From positions 62,001 to 126,000 of the forward strand of contig JADGEJ010000002.1 in NCBI GenBank assembly GCA_016744435.1: 64,000 nucleotides of DNA, given 5' to 3'. A program made the position numbers and the translations under genes. Within the stretch, counting starts at the first letter, position 1. Each line of letters begins with the position of its first letter. The notes under the pieces are model-generated. The model had not been told where the DNA came from. It worked only from the letters and a program-made list of their open reading frames with translations, and did no database searches. The DNA comes from Lentibacter sp. (GTDB lineage: Bacteria > Pseudomonadota > Alphaproteobacteria > Rhodobacterales > Rhodobacteraceae). Of the stretch, positions 18,928 through 27,568 are shown one piece after another.

Positions 18928-20265
18928 CTAGACGTCAGGTCCAAGCTCTAGCTTGGCGTAAGTGTCAAACCGCGACAAGGCGAAACGGCGCATGTCGTGG
19001 CTAACGTCGCGCCCCAACATCCAGTCGGCCATGATCCGCCCGAAACCCGGGCCAATGCCAAAGCCGTGGCCACACATGCCTGTGGCGATGGTGACACCCT
19101 CGATCGGGGCGGCGTCGACCACGGGCACCACATCAGGCATCGCATCAATCAACCCGGCCCAGCGGCGGGCTTCCTTAGGGCGGCCAATGGCGGGGAAGCG
19201 CTCGGCGAATTTGTCGAGCATCCTGTCTAGTGCAGCGTCGTTTGGCGTGGGGTTAAGCACCCGCATGCGCTCAAACGGGCTTTCCTCGTCAAGCGTCCAA
19301 CGGCGCTTGGTTGTCCAACTGTCCGGCCAGCCTTTGGGCGTGCCGAAACGCGGCTTGATCGGGAAGGAGCCGCCCATGAGCAACTGTCGGTAGTAGGGTA
19401 AAGCGCGGAAAGCATCAGGCCCGATCCAAAGTTCGTTAAACCCCAGCGAGGCCATGGTGTAGCCGCCATCGGCGCGGCGGCGAAAGGCCATGTTGTCTTC
19501 GCCCGCTGCACCGTCAAAGAAACTTGGCATTGGGCGGGTGTGCATAACGTTAGAGCGCACGGAAAGCTGCGGGATACTGACGCCTTCGCGGCGCAGAAAT
19601 AGCGAAGACCACGCGCCAGCAGCAACTAGCACGCGACTTGTTTTGACAGCCCCCGCTTCAGTAACGACCCCGCTCACGACCCCGCCTGCCCGCTCAAGCC
19701 CGCGCACGGCACAGCCCTCACGAATGATAGCGCCAAGCTTCACAGCAGCACGCGCGATGGCTGGCACGGCGACAAACGGCTCGGCGACCATGTCATCGCT
19801 CGTGTGCATCGCCCCGCGCCACGGGTTTACCGCATCGGGAAACAACGCTTTGACTTGCGCGGCTGACAGCATTTCGGTGCCCGCCACCGCGCCAAACTCA
19901 CCCTGCCACGCTTCGTAGCCGGCGAGTTGCTTTTCGCTCTCGGGCAGGAACGTCACCCCACAGCGTTTGAGGCCAATGTCAGTGCCGCACTCGGCGGCCA
20001 ACTCTTCCCAAAGCCGCTGGCTTTCCAGCATGATCGGAAGTTCCGCATAGTCGCGCGCGGTCTTGCGAATCCAACCCCAGTTGCGCGCGCTTTGCTCGGC
20101 AGCCACGCGCCCCTTTTCGAGCACAAGCGGCTTTAACCCTTGTTTGGCAAGGTAATAGGCGGTGCAAATGCCGATGATCCCACCGCCGATGATGACGGCA
20201 TCAGCCTCGCGCGGCAGCTCTGTGACGTGTTCGGCGGGCTGCGATAGCCCCAAGGGAATGCCCAT
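18928..20265 (-). CDS. FAD-dependent amine/D-amino acid oxidoreductase (DAO family)
   Basis: A 445-residue flavoenzyme. The dinucleotide-binding fold is AVIIGGGIIGICTAYYLAKQGL (about 24-45) with EKGRVAAEQSARNWGW. The C-terminal FAD contact is TGMCGHGFGIGPGFG. Its DAO-family layout resembles D-amino acid dehydrogenases and sarcosine-oxidase-like enzymes. The ATG overlaps the ArgE-like stop codon (TGATG). Placed with deacylases and a peptide transporter, it probably oxidises the amine product. The electron acceptor (oxygen or respiratory chain) cannot be told. Confidence 0.85.
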   Translation of the reverse strand: MGIPLGLSQPAEHVTELPREADAVIIGGGIIGICTAYYLAKQGLKPLVLEKGRVAAEQSARNWGWIRKTARDYAELPIMLESQRLWEELAAECGTDIGLKRCGVTFLPESEKQLAGYEAWQGEFGAVAGTEMLSAAQVKALFPDAVNPWRGAMHTSDDMVAEPFVAVPAIARAAVKLGAIIREGCAVRGLERAGGVVSGVVTEAGAVKTSRVLVAAGAWSSLFLRREGVSIPQLSVRSNVMHTRPMPSFFDGAAGEDNMAFRRRADGGYTMASLGFNELWIGPDAFRALPYYRQLLMGGSFPIKPRFGTPKGWPDSWTTKRRWTLDEESPFERMRVLNPTPNDAALDRMLDKFAERFPAIGRPKEARRWAGLIDAMPDVVPVVDAAPIEGVTIATGMCGHGFGIGPGFGRIMADWMLGRDVSHDMRRFALSRFDTYAKLELGPDV

Positions 20266-21446
20266 CAGCTTGCGAGTTCTTCTAACAAGCGCTCCATAAA
20301 GCCGTGGCCTTTTTCAAACTCGGCGATGGCGATGAATTCGTCGAGCTGATGCGCCTGCTCGATACTGCCGGGGCCGCAAACAACGGCGGAATATCCGGCG
20401 TTTTGAAACTGCCCTGCTTCGGTTCCATAGCTCACAACGTGGGTCGCGTTGTCGCCTGTAATGCGCCGCGTGAAAACCTCGGCAGCACCGTCGTTCTCTG
20501 GCATGAGAGCCGGCACGTCAAAGAAACCCTCAAGGTCAATCCGCGCGTCAGGGTGCACGGCCTGCATCTCGGCTTCGATTTCGCGAACTCGCATTGTATA
20601 GCGGTCTACCCAGTCTTGCTTGTTTTCGCCCGGCACCACGCGAAACCCCATGATGAACTCACAGTCTTTCGCGGTGATGTTGTTGGCGGTGCCGCCAGCT
20701 ATTGTCCCGACATGGGCGTTTGTCCAAGGTGGGTCAAACATCGCGGCGAGCGCTGTTGGCTCTGTCGCCATACTGACAGCGTTGGCCTCATTGGCCCACG
20801 CGATCAGCTTGGCCGCTTCCATGATCGCGTTGACGCCTTTGTGCATGATCGAGGAATGGACTTCAAAGCCCACCACATGGGTGGCCACGCCGACACCGCC
20901 CTTGTGGCCGTTGACAACTTTCAGGCTGCTCGGCTCGCCGATGATGGCCAATTCGGCCTTGGGCAGCACAGGCTGCATGGCTTCAATCATCGCAGGCGCG
21001 CCCGTGCAGCCGACTTCTTCGTCATAGCTCAGAGCAATTTGCAGAGGCCGCTTCACGCCGCGCCGCTTGGCCTCAACCAAGGCCCAAAGCGCGAGGCCAT
21101 CAAAGCCCTTCATGTCACAAGTGCCGCGGCCATAATACTTGCCGTCGCGCTCTGCCACGGTGAACGGATCACTGCTCCAAGGCTGGCCGTCTATTGGCAC
21201 AACATCGGTATGGCCAGACAGCACAACGCCGCCCTCTTCCCACGGGCCAACATGGGCAAACAGCGCGCAGTGCGTCTTACCCTCGTCGCGCCAGTGGCGG
21301 TGGCTTTCAATGCCATGAGACGCAAGATAGCCCTCAACCCAGTCGATCAAGTCAGTGTTGGGGTCGCGGCTGACAGTGGGAAAGCTGATGAGTTTGGTCA
21401 TCAGCTCTAATGGCGAGAGAACCTCGGCTATTTCGGTATCTGCCAT
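20265..21446 (-). CDS. argE: Acetylornithine deacetylase (ArgE-like M20 peptidase)
   Basis: A 393-residue M20A metalloenzyme. Metal sites are visible in VLSGHTDVVPIDG, YGRGTCDMKGFDG, SYDEEVGCTGA (catalytic Glu pair) and IGEPSSLKVVNGHKG. YGTEAGQFQNAGYSAVVCGPGSIEQAHQLDEFI forms the C-terminal ligand block, as in ArgE. ATG 21446 is chosen: it follows the transporter stop directly (TGAAATG), whereas the upstream GTG at 21458 lies inside that gene. Placed in a peptide-transporter operon rather than with arginine genes, it may deacylate imported N-acyl amino acids, not only acetylornithine. Confidence 0.85.
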   Translation of the reverse strand: MADTEIAEVLSPLELMTKLISFPTVSRDPNTDLIDWVEGYLASHGIESHRHWRDEGKTHCALFAHVGPWEEGGVVLSGHTDVVPIDGQPWSSDPFTVAERDGKYYGRGTCDMKGFDGLALWALVEAKRRGVKRPLQIALSYDEEVGCTGAPAMIEAMQPVLPKAELAIIGEPSSLKVVNGHKGGVGVATHVVGFEVHSSIMHKGVNAIMEAAKLIAWANEANAVSMATEPTALAAMFDPPWTNAHVGTIAGGTANNITAKDCEFIMGFRVVPGENKQDWVDRYTMRVREIEAEMQAVHPDARIDLEGFFDVPALMPENDGAAEVFTRRITGDNATHVVSYGTEAGQFQNAGYSAVVCGPGSIEQAHQLDEFIAIAEFEKGHGFMERLLEELAS

Positions 21447-21447
21447 T

Positions 21448-23268
21448 TCAATACCCACTCTCGGAAATCAAAACTTTATGCCCCGGCCCGACCTCTTTGT
21501 AGACGCAGGGCTCGGCGACATAGTCAACAGGGTGGATCGGCGACGGGATCGGCTTGAAGTTCAGCTCTTTCTCGCTCTTGCGGCGGCGCGGGTCTGCTAT
21601 TGGAACAGCCTTCATCAGCGCTTGCGTATAGGGGTGTTGCGGATGCTCAAAAACTTGGCGGCGCGGGCCCATTTCAACGATCCGGCCCAGATACATCACC
21701 GCGACATCGTGGCTGACGCGCTCAACAACGGCCATGTCGTGGCTGATAAACAGGTAGCTGAGGCCAAGCTCTGATTGCAATTCCATCATCAAGTTGAGCA
21801 CCTGCGCCTGCACCGACACATCCAGCGCGCTCACGGCTTCGTCGGCAACGATAAGCTTGGGGTTAAGGGCCAAAGCGCGCGCAATGGCGACACGCTGGCG
21901 CTGCCCACCAGACAACTCGTGAGGGAAGCGGCGCAAGAAAGAGCGCGGCAACTCGACCCTGTCAAACAGCGCTTCGATGCGGTCGTAAAGCTCTTGGCCC
22001 TTGGCGATGCCATAGTTCTGCATCGGCTCGGCGACTTGGCTCATCAAGTTCATCTGCGGGTTGAGGCTGGCAAACGGATCTTGAAAGATCATCTGCATAT
22101 CCTGGCGGATGGTGTGCATGTCTTTTGTGTTCAGGCCCAGCACTTCACAACAGTCAAACTCGACGCTGCCTTCTTGCGGCTCAACGAGACGCAAGATAGA
22201 GCGCCCGACTGTTGACTTGCCACTGCCACTTTCGCCCACAAGGCTCAGTGTGCGGCCTTTCTGGATGGTAAACGACAGGTCTTCAACCGCGTGAACATTG
22301 GCGACAGTGCGCCGAAAGAAGCCGCCTTTGACAGGAAAGCGTGTTGTGAGGCCTTTGACTTTAAGCAACACCTCGTCAGAGCCAACAATAGGATCAAGGT
22401 TTTGGTCTTCGCGGCCCAGAAGCTTCATGGGCGCGGGGTAGTCTGTGCCGTTCATCTCGCCAAGTTTTGGCACAGCCGCGAGCAGTGCTTTGGTGTAGTT
22501 GTGCTGCGGGTTCTCGAATATCTCTTCGACAGTCCCCTCCTCAACCTTTTTGCCGCGGAACATGACAACAACGCGGTCGGCCATCTGCGCAACCACAGCC
22601 ATATCGTGGGTGATGAACATAACGGCTGTGCCAGTCTCGCGCTTAAGGCGGTCCATCAGTGCGAGGATTTCGGCTTGAATGGTCACATCCAGAGCTGTCG
22701 TCGGCTCATCGGCGATAAGCAAGCGCGGCTCGCAGGCCAGTGCCATAGCAATGACAACGCGCTGACGCATGCCGCCGGACAGCTCATGCGGGTACTGGTG
22801 CAAACGGCGCTCAGGCTCGGGGATGCGCACCTGCGTGAGCAGTTCCAACGCGCGCGCCTCGGCTTGGGCTTTGCTCATATTCTTGTGGATGCGCAGGCCT
22901 TCTGTCAGCTGGCGACCCACCGTAAAGACCGGGTTCAGCGCCGTCATCGGCTCCTGAAAGATCATCCCGATCTCGTTTCCGCGAATCGTGCGCATGAGGG
23001 ACTGGTCAGTTTCCGCTAGGTCAATTGCGTGCCCGTCGCCACGGTCAAACGTCATTTTTCCGCCTGCCAAAGTGCCGCCGCCATACTCGATCAGACGCAT
23101 AACTGAGAGCGAAGAAACCGACTTCCCAGAGCCAGATTCGCCTACGATGCAGACAGTTTCACCCGACTTAACGTTGAAGGAAACGTCTTCCACGCCTACG
23201 ACAGGGCCATCTTTGGTTTGAAATTCTACGCGCAAATTTTCAATCGTGACAAGCGGCTGATCCAGCAT
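21448..23268 (-). CDS. Peptide/nickel ABC transporter ATP-binding protein, fused double ATPase (DppD-DppF type)
   Basis: A 606-residue fusion of two complete ATPase domains. Domain 1 (about 1-270) has GESGSGKSVSSLSVMR, ELSGGMRQRVVIAMALA and LLIADEPTTALDVT. Domain 2 (about 310-590) has GESGSGKSTVGRSILR, ELSGGQRQRVAIARALA and LIVADEAVSALDVS. Domain 2 Walker B reads DEAVSALD rather than DEPxSALD. Both carry the oligopeptide-type C-terminal extension, the second with CVYKE near its end. It serves the binding protein and permeases encoded on the opposite strand, and heads the leftward catabolic operon. Confidence 0.93.
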   Translation of the reverse strand: MLDQPLVTIENLRVEFQTKDGPVVGVEDVSFNVKSGETVCIVGESGSGKSVSSLSVMRLIEYGGGTLAGGKMTFDRGDGHAIDLAETDQSLMRTIRGNEIGMIFQEPMTALNPVFTVGRQLTEGLRIHKNMSKAQAEARALELLTQVRIPEPERRLHQYPHELSGGMRQRVVIAMALACEPRLLIADEPTTALDVTIQAEILALMDRLKRETGTAVMFITHDMAVVAQMADRVVVMFRGKKVEEGTVEEIFENPQHNYTKALLAAVPKLGEMNGTDYPAPMKLLGREDQNLDPIVGSDEVLLKVKGLTTRFPVKGGFFRRTVANVHAVEDLSFTIQKGRTLSLVGESGSGKSTVGRSILRLVEPQEGSVEFDCCEVLGLNTKDMHTIRQDMQMIFQDPFASLNPQMNLMSQVAEPMQNYGIAKGQELYDRIEALFDRVELPRSFLRRFPHELSGGQRQRVAIARALALNPKLIVADEAVSALDVSVQAQVLNLMMELQSELGLSYLFISHDMAVVERVSHDVAVMYLGRIVEMGPRRQVFEHPQHPYTQALMKAVPIADPRRRKSEKELNFKPIPSPIHPVDYVAEPCVYKEVGPGHKVLISESGY

Positions 23269-23530
23269 GAGCCTTTTCCATTCTGCAAGAAATATATGCC
23301 ACGCTACTCAGGGAATGTTCGCGCTGTCAAACAGCTAGGCAATTTGCAACTTAATGCTTCAAAAGGCTTGCATTTCGCCAAAACTCGGTTTCGTATGAGG
23401 TATGATGGGGGAGTGTTTGTGTGTGCGTTAAGGCGCAACCTAATGATTTTGCTTTCTCTCTCACTCAAAACCGCCACAAAGGCGGAACTCAATCAGCGGG
23501 CGGATTTACCCGCAAAACATGGAGTATGAC
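23269..23530. promoter_or_regulatory. Divergent promoter region of the peptide-transporter locus
   Basis: These 262 bp separate the ATPase start (left) from the binding-protein start (right). Two short stem-loops lie in the rightward leader: CCGCC/GGCGG at 23471-23485 and GCGGG/CCCGC at 23496-23513. GGAG at 23521-23524 is the ribosome site for ATG 23531. The rest is AT-richer than the flanking genes. No confident -35/-10 or operator was identified. Confidence 0.5.
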
Positions 23531-25234
23531 ATGAAATTCAAGACCCTTCTGCTTGGCGCAGCAGCGTCGTTTGCCTTAGCCCCCGCGGCTTCGGCTGAGC
23601 GCGGCTCCGACGGCCACGTGAACATTATCTATTGGCAGGCCCCGTCGATTCTGAACCCCTATCTTTCAGGTGGTACGAAAGACATCGAGGCGGCCTCATT
23701 GGTGATCGAACCTCTCGCACGCTACAATGAAACAGGCGCTCTGGTGCCTTGGCTTGTAGAAGAAATTCCCACGGTCGAGAACGGTGGCCTGAGCGCAGAC
23801 CTCACGACCATCACCTGGAAAATCAAGCCGGGTATCCTGTGGTCTGATGGCACAGCCTTCACGGCAAACGACGCCAAGTTTACAGCCGATTACTGCATGC
23901 ACCCCGAAGGCGGTTGCGCGTCAGCTTCGTTCTTTGAGGGTGTTGAAAGCGTTGAAGCGGTTGACGACCAGACGCTGACGATCAAATTCGACAGCCCTAA
24001 GCCAAACCCATACAACGTACTCGTTGGTGGCCAGTCACCAATCCTCCAAGCGGCTCAGTTTGCTGACTGCATGGGCGCCAAGGCACCCGAGTGCACCGAG
24101 GCCAACTTCAACCCGATCGGCACAGGCCCATTCGTTGTTGACGAGTTCAAGCCAAACGACGTGATCTCGATGTCGGCCAACCCCAACTACCGTGATGCCG
24201 CAAAGCCTGCCTTCGCGACACTCACTTTCAAAGGTGGTGGCGATGCGACAGGTGCGGCCCGTGCCGTGTTTGAAACAGGTGAAATGGACTACGCTTGGAA
24301 CCTTCAACTCGCGCCCGACGTGATTGCAAAGTTCGAAGAAGGCGGTAAAGGCATCGCGATTGCTGGCTTTGGCCCGCTGGTTGAACGCCTTGAGATGAAC
24401 CTGACAGACCCGTCGCCTGACCTTGACGCAGACACGCGCTCAACCGTCAAAGCGCCGCACCCGTTCCTGTCAGACGTGCGCGTTCGCGAAGCGCTGTCGA
24501 TCTCGATCGACCGTGCGCTTTTGGTTGAAGTGGGCTACGGCAAGGCCGGCAAACCCACTTGCGACCTCGTGCCATCGCCCGACAACTACGCCGCCAAGAA
24601 CGACTTCTGCATGACCCAAGACATGGACCGCGCCAAAGCGCTGATGGAAGAAGCCGGCTGGACAGACACAGACGGCGACGGCATCCGCGACAAGGACGGC
24701 AAGAAAATGTCGATCCTCTATCAAACATCAACCAATGCTGTGCGTCAGGACTTCCAAGCTCTGATCAAACAGTGGTGGAACGAGATCGGTGTAGAAGTTG
24801 AACTTCGCAACCTCGACGCCTCTGTCTTCTTTGGTGGTGACCCAGGTTCGCCTGACACATTCCAGAAGTTCTACGCGGACGTGGAAATGTACGCCAACAC
24901 CTTCGCTGGCACCGATCCACAGCAGTATATCACTGCTTACAAGTGCGGCAACGAGCCAAAGCCTGAAAGCCAGTGGCAGGGTGAGAACATCAACCGCTTC
25001 TGTGATCCCGCATACGACAAGCTCGCTGACGAATTGGCCAAAACAGCCGACATCGCCAAGCGCGGTGAGATCGGGATCAAGATGAACAACATGCTCACGA
25101 AAGACAGCCACACGATTGTTGGCCTCGTTCACCGTGGTCGCGTGTCAGGCCAAGCCAAAACACTTGGTGGCCACGTTCTCAACGTCTGGGACTCTGAGAT
25201 CTGGGATGCAGCCGACTGGCACCGCATCAAGTAA
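23531..25234 (+). CDS. Peptide-type ABC transporter substrate-binding protein
   Basis: A periplasmic receptor of the SBP family 5 (DppA/OppA) with 567 residues. It begins MKFKTLLLGAAASFALAPAASA, a Sec signal peptide with an ASA-E cleavage site. The body shows ILNPYLSGGTKDIEAASLVIEPL, WSDGTAFTANDAKFTADYC, NPIGTGPFVVDEFKPND and VREALSISIDRALLVE, all typical of the family. GGAG six bases upstream selects ATG 23531 over the in-frame ATG at 23519. A strong stem-loop follows the stop and the two permease genes follow that. Confidence 0.92.
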   Translation: MKFKTLLLGAAASFALAPAASAERGSDGHVNIIYWQAPSILNPYLSGGTKDIEAASLVIEPLARYNETGALVPWLVEEIPTVENGGLSADLTTITWKIKPGILWSDGTAFTANDAKFTADYCMHPEGGCASASFFEGVESVEAVDDQTLTIKFDSPKPNPYNVLVGGQSPILQAAQFADCMGAKAPECTEANFNPIGTGPFVVDEFKPNDVISMSANPNYRDAAKPAFATLTFKGGGDATGAARAVFETGEMDYAWNLQLAPDVIAKFEEGGKGIAIAGFGPLVERLEMNLTDPSPDLDADTRSTVKAPHPFLSDVRVREALSISIDRALLVEVGYGKAGKPTCDLVPSPDNYAAKNDFCMTQDMDRAKALMEEAGWTDTDGDGIRDKDGKKMSILYQTSTNAVRQDFQALIKQWWNEIGVEVELRNLDASVFFGGDPGSPDTFQKFYADVEMYANTFAGTDPQQYITAYKCGNEPKPESQWQGENINRFCDPAYDKLADELAKTADIAKRGEIGIKMNNMLTKDSHTIVGLVHRGRVSGQAKTLGGHVLNVWDSEIWDAADWHRIK

Positions 25235-25250
25235 GCTCTCGTAGCCTACA

Positions 25251-25275
25251 GGTGCTCCGCTTCGCGCGGGGCACC
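25251..25275 (+). terminator. Intercistronic stem-loop after the peptide-binding-protein gene
   Basis: GGTGCTCCGC (25251-25260) pairs with GCGGGGCACC (25266-25275) through ten base pairs including one T-G wobble, loop TTCGC. It lies 16 bp after the binding-protein stop and 50 bp before the permease start. It is a probable partial terminator or mRNA stabiliser. Confidence 0.65.
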
Positions 25276-25325
25276 GTCCCTTCCCCCTTCCGTAATCCAA
25301 GATCCATGACCAAAGGCGCCGCCTC

Positions 25326-26390
25326 ATGCTCACGTATACAATCCGTCGGTTAGTACTGTCTGTTCCGACGCTTTTGTTCATCGCTCTGGTGATCTTCATG
25401 CTTCTGCAACTCGCCCCCGGAGATCCGATGGCGCAGGTGCCCCTCACGGTGCCACCCGAAGTAAAGCAAAAAATGCGCGAGGCCCTTGGCCTTGGGGCTC
25501 CGGCCCACATCCAGTTTATCAAATGGCTCAAGCAGTTCTTTATCATAGAACCAGCAGTCTTCATCGACTGGCTGACCAACACTAGCAGCTGGTTCCGCTG
25601 GCTGCCGAACACCGACTTGTACACGCCTTGCGGCCCGGCCGTTGAAGGCGACTGTGATTTGCGCATGCTCAGCTGGCAGACACGCTCACCAGTGATGGAT
25701 TTGGTCATTCAGCGCCTGCCACAAACTCTGTGGGTTGTCGGCCTCGCCTATGTGGTGGCCTTCCTGATCGCAATTCCGATCGGCATCTACTCGGCCTACA
25801 AGCAATACTCGGCGTTTGACCAAGCAGGCACGTTCATAACCATGATCGGCTTCTCAGTGCCGCCTTTCTTCACGGGCCCCCTGCTGATCGTGATCTTCTC
25901 GGTCTACTACGGTTGGTTCCCCTCGATCTATGACACAACCCATGTCGTCAACGACTGGGACAGTCTGGTGGTGCAGATCAAGCAAATGATCATGCCCGTC
26001 ATGGTGCTGGCGCTGCAAATCACCGCCCAGATCAGCCGTTTTATGCGCGCATCCATGCTGGACAACCTCAAGCAAGACTATGTGCGCACGGCCCGCGCCA
26101 AAGGCCTGTCGGAGTTTGCTGTCGTCATGGTTCACGTGCTGCGCAATTCTATGATTGCGGTTGTCACCGTGATCGCTCTGGCGATCCCCGGCATCTTTGG
26201 CGGTTCGATCATCACCGAGAAGGTCTTTAAGGTAAACGGCATCGGCGACGCCCTGATCGGTGCGCTGTTTGCGTCCGATATGCCGATGGTGATGACACTG
26301 ACGTTCATCTTCGCAATTTTGATTGTTCTCGCCAACATTTTCGCTGACGTCATGTATGGCGTGCTCGATCCGAGGATCCGCTATGACTGA
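25326..26390 (+). CDS. Peptide-type ABC transporter permease 1 (DppB-like)
   Basis: A 354-residue membrane protein. It begins MLTYTIRRLVLSVPTLLFIALVIFMLLQLAPGDP, the N-terminal helix of DppB-type permeases. Further helices and the EAA loop (YVRTARAKGLSEFAVVMVHVLRNSM) follow. A periplasmic stretch with several Trp residues and two Cys (TPCGPAVEGDCDLRM, about 100-115) is longer than in Escherichia coli DppB. It overlaps the second permease by 8 bp. Confidence 0.93.
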   Translation: MLTYTIRRLVLSVPTLLFIALVIFMLLQLAPGDPMAQVPLTVPPEVKQKMREALGLGAPAHIQFIKWLKQFFIIEPAVFIDWLTNTSSWFRWLPNTDLYTPCGPAVEGDCDLRMLSWQTRSPVMDLVIQRLPQTLWVVGLAYVVAFLIAIPIGIYSAYKQYSAFDQAGTFITMIGFSVPPFFTGPLLIVIFSVYYGWFPSIYDTTHVVNDWDSLVVQIKQMIMPVMVLALQITAQISRFMRASMLDNLKQDYVRTARAKGLSEFAVVMVHVLRNSMIAVVTVIALAIPGIFGGSIITEKVFKVNGIGDALIGALFASDMPMVMTLTFIFAILIVLANIFADVMYGVLDPRIRYD

Positions 26391-27354
26391 AGAAATCATC
26401 CCAATCGAGGCGCTGCAAGACAACGCCCCACTGGCGCCGCACCGCTCGCAGGGCCAGGAGATCTGGCTGCAATTTCGCCAACACAAAGGCGCTATGTTTG
26501 GCGGAGGCTTTCTACTGTTCATCACGCTTGCCGTGCTGTTTGGCGCACTGATCTGGCAGGTTGACCCCGGCAAACTGGATATTCGCGCCAAGAACTTCCG
26601 CCCGATCTATACGGCGCTCTGGGACAGCACTGCCAAAACCGGCTGGAACCACCCTTTTGGCACCGACCAGCTTGGCCGCGACGGGCTCGCGAACATGATA
26701 GCAGGTGGGCGCACGTCACTCGCTGTTGGCTGGGCCGCTATGCTGCTCTCGCTGTTTCTCGGCGCTATGGTCGGCGTTATGGCAGGCTACTTCAAAAAGC
26801 TCGACGGGCCGCTGATGCGCCTGACCGACTTGTTCTTGTCGCTGCCGATCCTGCCTTTGCTTCTGGTCGCGGTGACACTCTTCCGCCAGCCTCTGCGCAC
26901 GGCCTTTGGCAGCCCTGAAGCGGGCATGTTCGTGCTCATCGTCGGTGTCATCGGCATCACCTCATGGATGCACACCGCCCGCATTGTGCGCGGCGACGTG
27001 CTGGCCCTTAAAGAGCGTGAGTTCGTGCTTGCGGCCCGCTCTGCAGGCACCACCTCGCGCGGCATCATCACAAGGCACCTTTTGCCCAACGTGATCTCGC
27101 CCATCGTTGTCTCGGCCACCTTCGGCCTCGCCACCGCGATCATCACCGAAAGCTCGCTTAGCTTCCTTGGTGTCGGCTTCCCGTCAGACTTTCCCACATG
27201 GGGCAAGATGCTGGCTGACGCCGTGCCTCGGATGACCGAATACCCCGAGCGCGTGGTGCTGCCGGGTGTCGCGATCTCACTCACGGTTCTGGCCGTCAAC
27301 TACCTTGGAGACGGGCTGCGCGACGCACTTGACCCACGTATCAGGGGCCGCTGA
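26383..27354 (+). CDS. Peptide-type ABC transporter permease 2 (DppC-like)
   Basis: A 323-residue membrane protein with the DppC layout. A cytoplasmic N-terminus precedes the first helix (GGGFLLFITLAVLFGALIW). FGTDQLGRDGLANMIAGGRTSLAVG follows, then the EAA loop FVLAARSAGTTSRGIITRHLLPNV, and the end is LGDGLRDALDPRIRGR. ATG 26383 overlaps the end of permease 1. It completes the rightward binding protein-permease-permease transcript, whose ATPase is encoded divergently. Confidence 0.93.
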   Translation: MTEEIIPIEALQDNAPLAPHRSQGQEIWLQFRQHKGAMFGGGFLLFITLAVLFGALIWQVDPGKLDIRAKNFRPIYTALWDSTAKTGWNHPFGTDQLGRDGLANMIAGGRTSLAVGWAAMLLSLFLGAMVGVMAGYFKKLDGPLMRLTDLFLSLPILPLLLVAVTLFRQPLRTAFGSPEAGMFVLIVGVIGITSWMHTARIVRGDVLALKEREFVLAARSAGTTSRGIITRHLLPNVISPIVVSATFGLATAIITESSLSFLGVGFPSDFPTWGKMLADAVPRMTEYPERVVLPGVAISLTVLAVNYLGDGLRDALDPRIRGR

Positions 27355-27568
27355 GACCAAGCCACAAATAAGAACGCTTGTTCGCGCGGTAGCCACAAAG
27401 CAGGCCGCGCGTTCTGCTTTTGAGGCATAGTTACGCCGCCAATCCACCGTTCCTGCGCGAGCAGAAAGCTGTTCTCAGCCCGCAGGCACACAGGCCCTCC
27501 CCAAGCCTTGCTCATGCTCTCGCCCGCCCCCTAATAGAGCGCAACACCCTCTTTCTAGGAGACGCGCA

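Noticed and set aside
20304..21410. 368-codon rightward open frame antisense to argE
   Set aside because: Shadow frame of a well-supported gene, with no family motif of its own.
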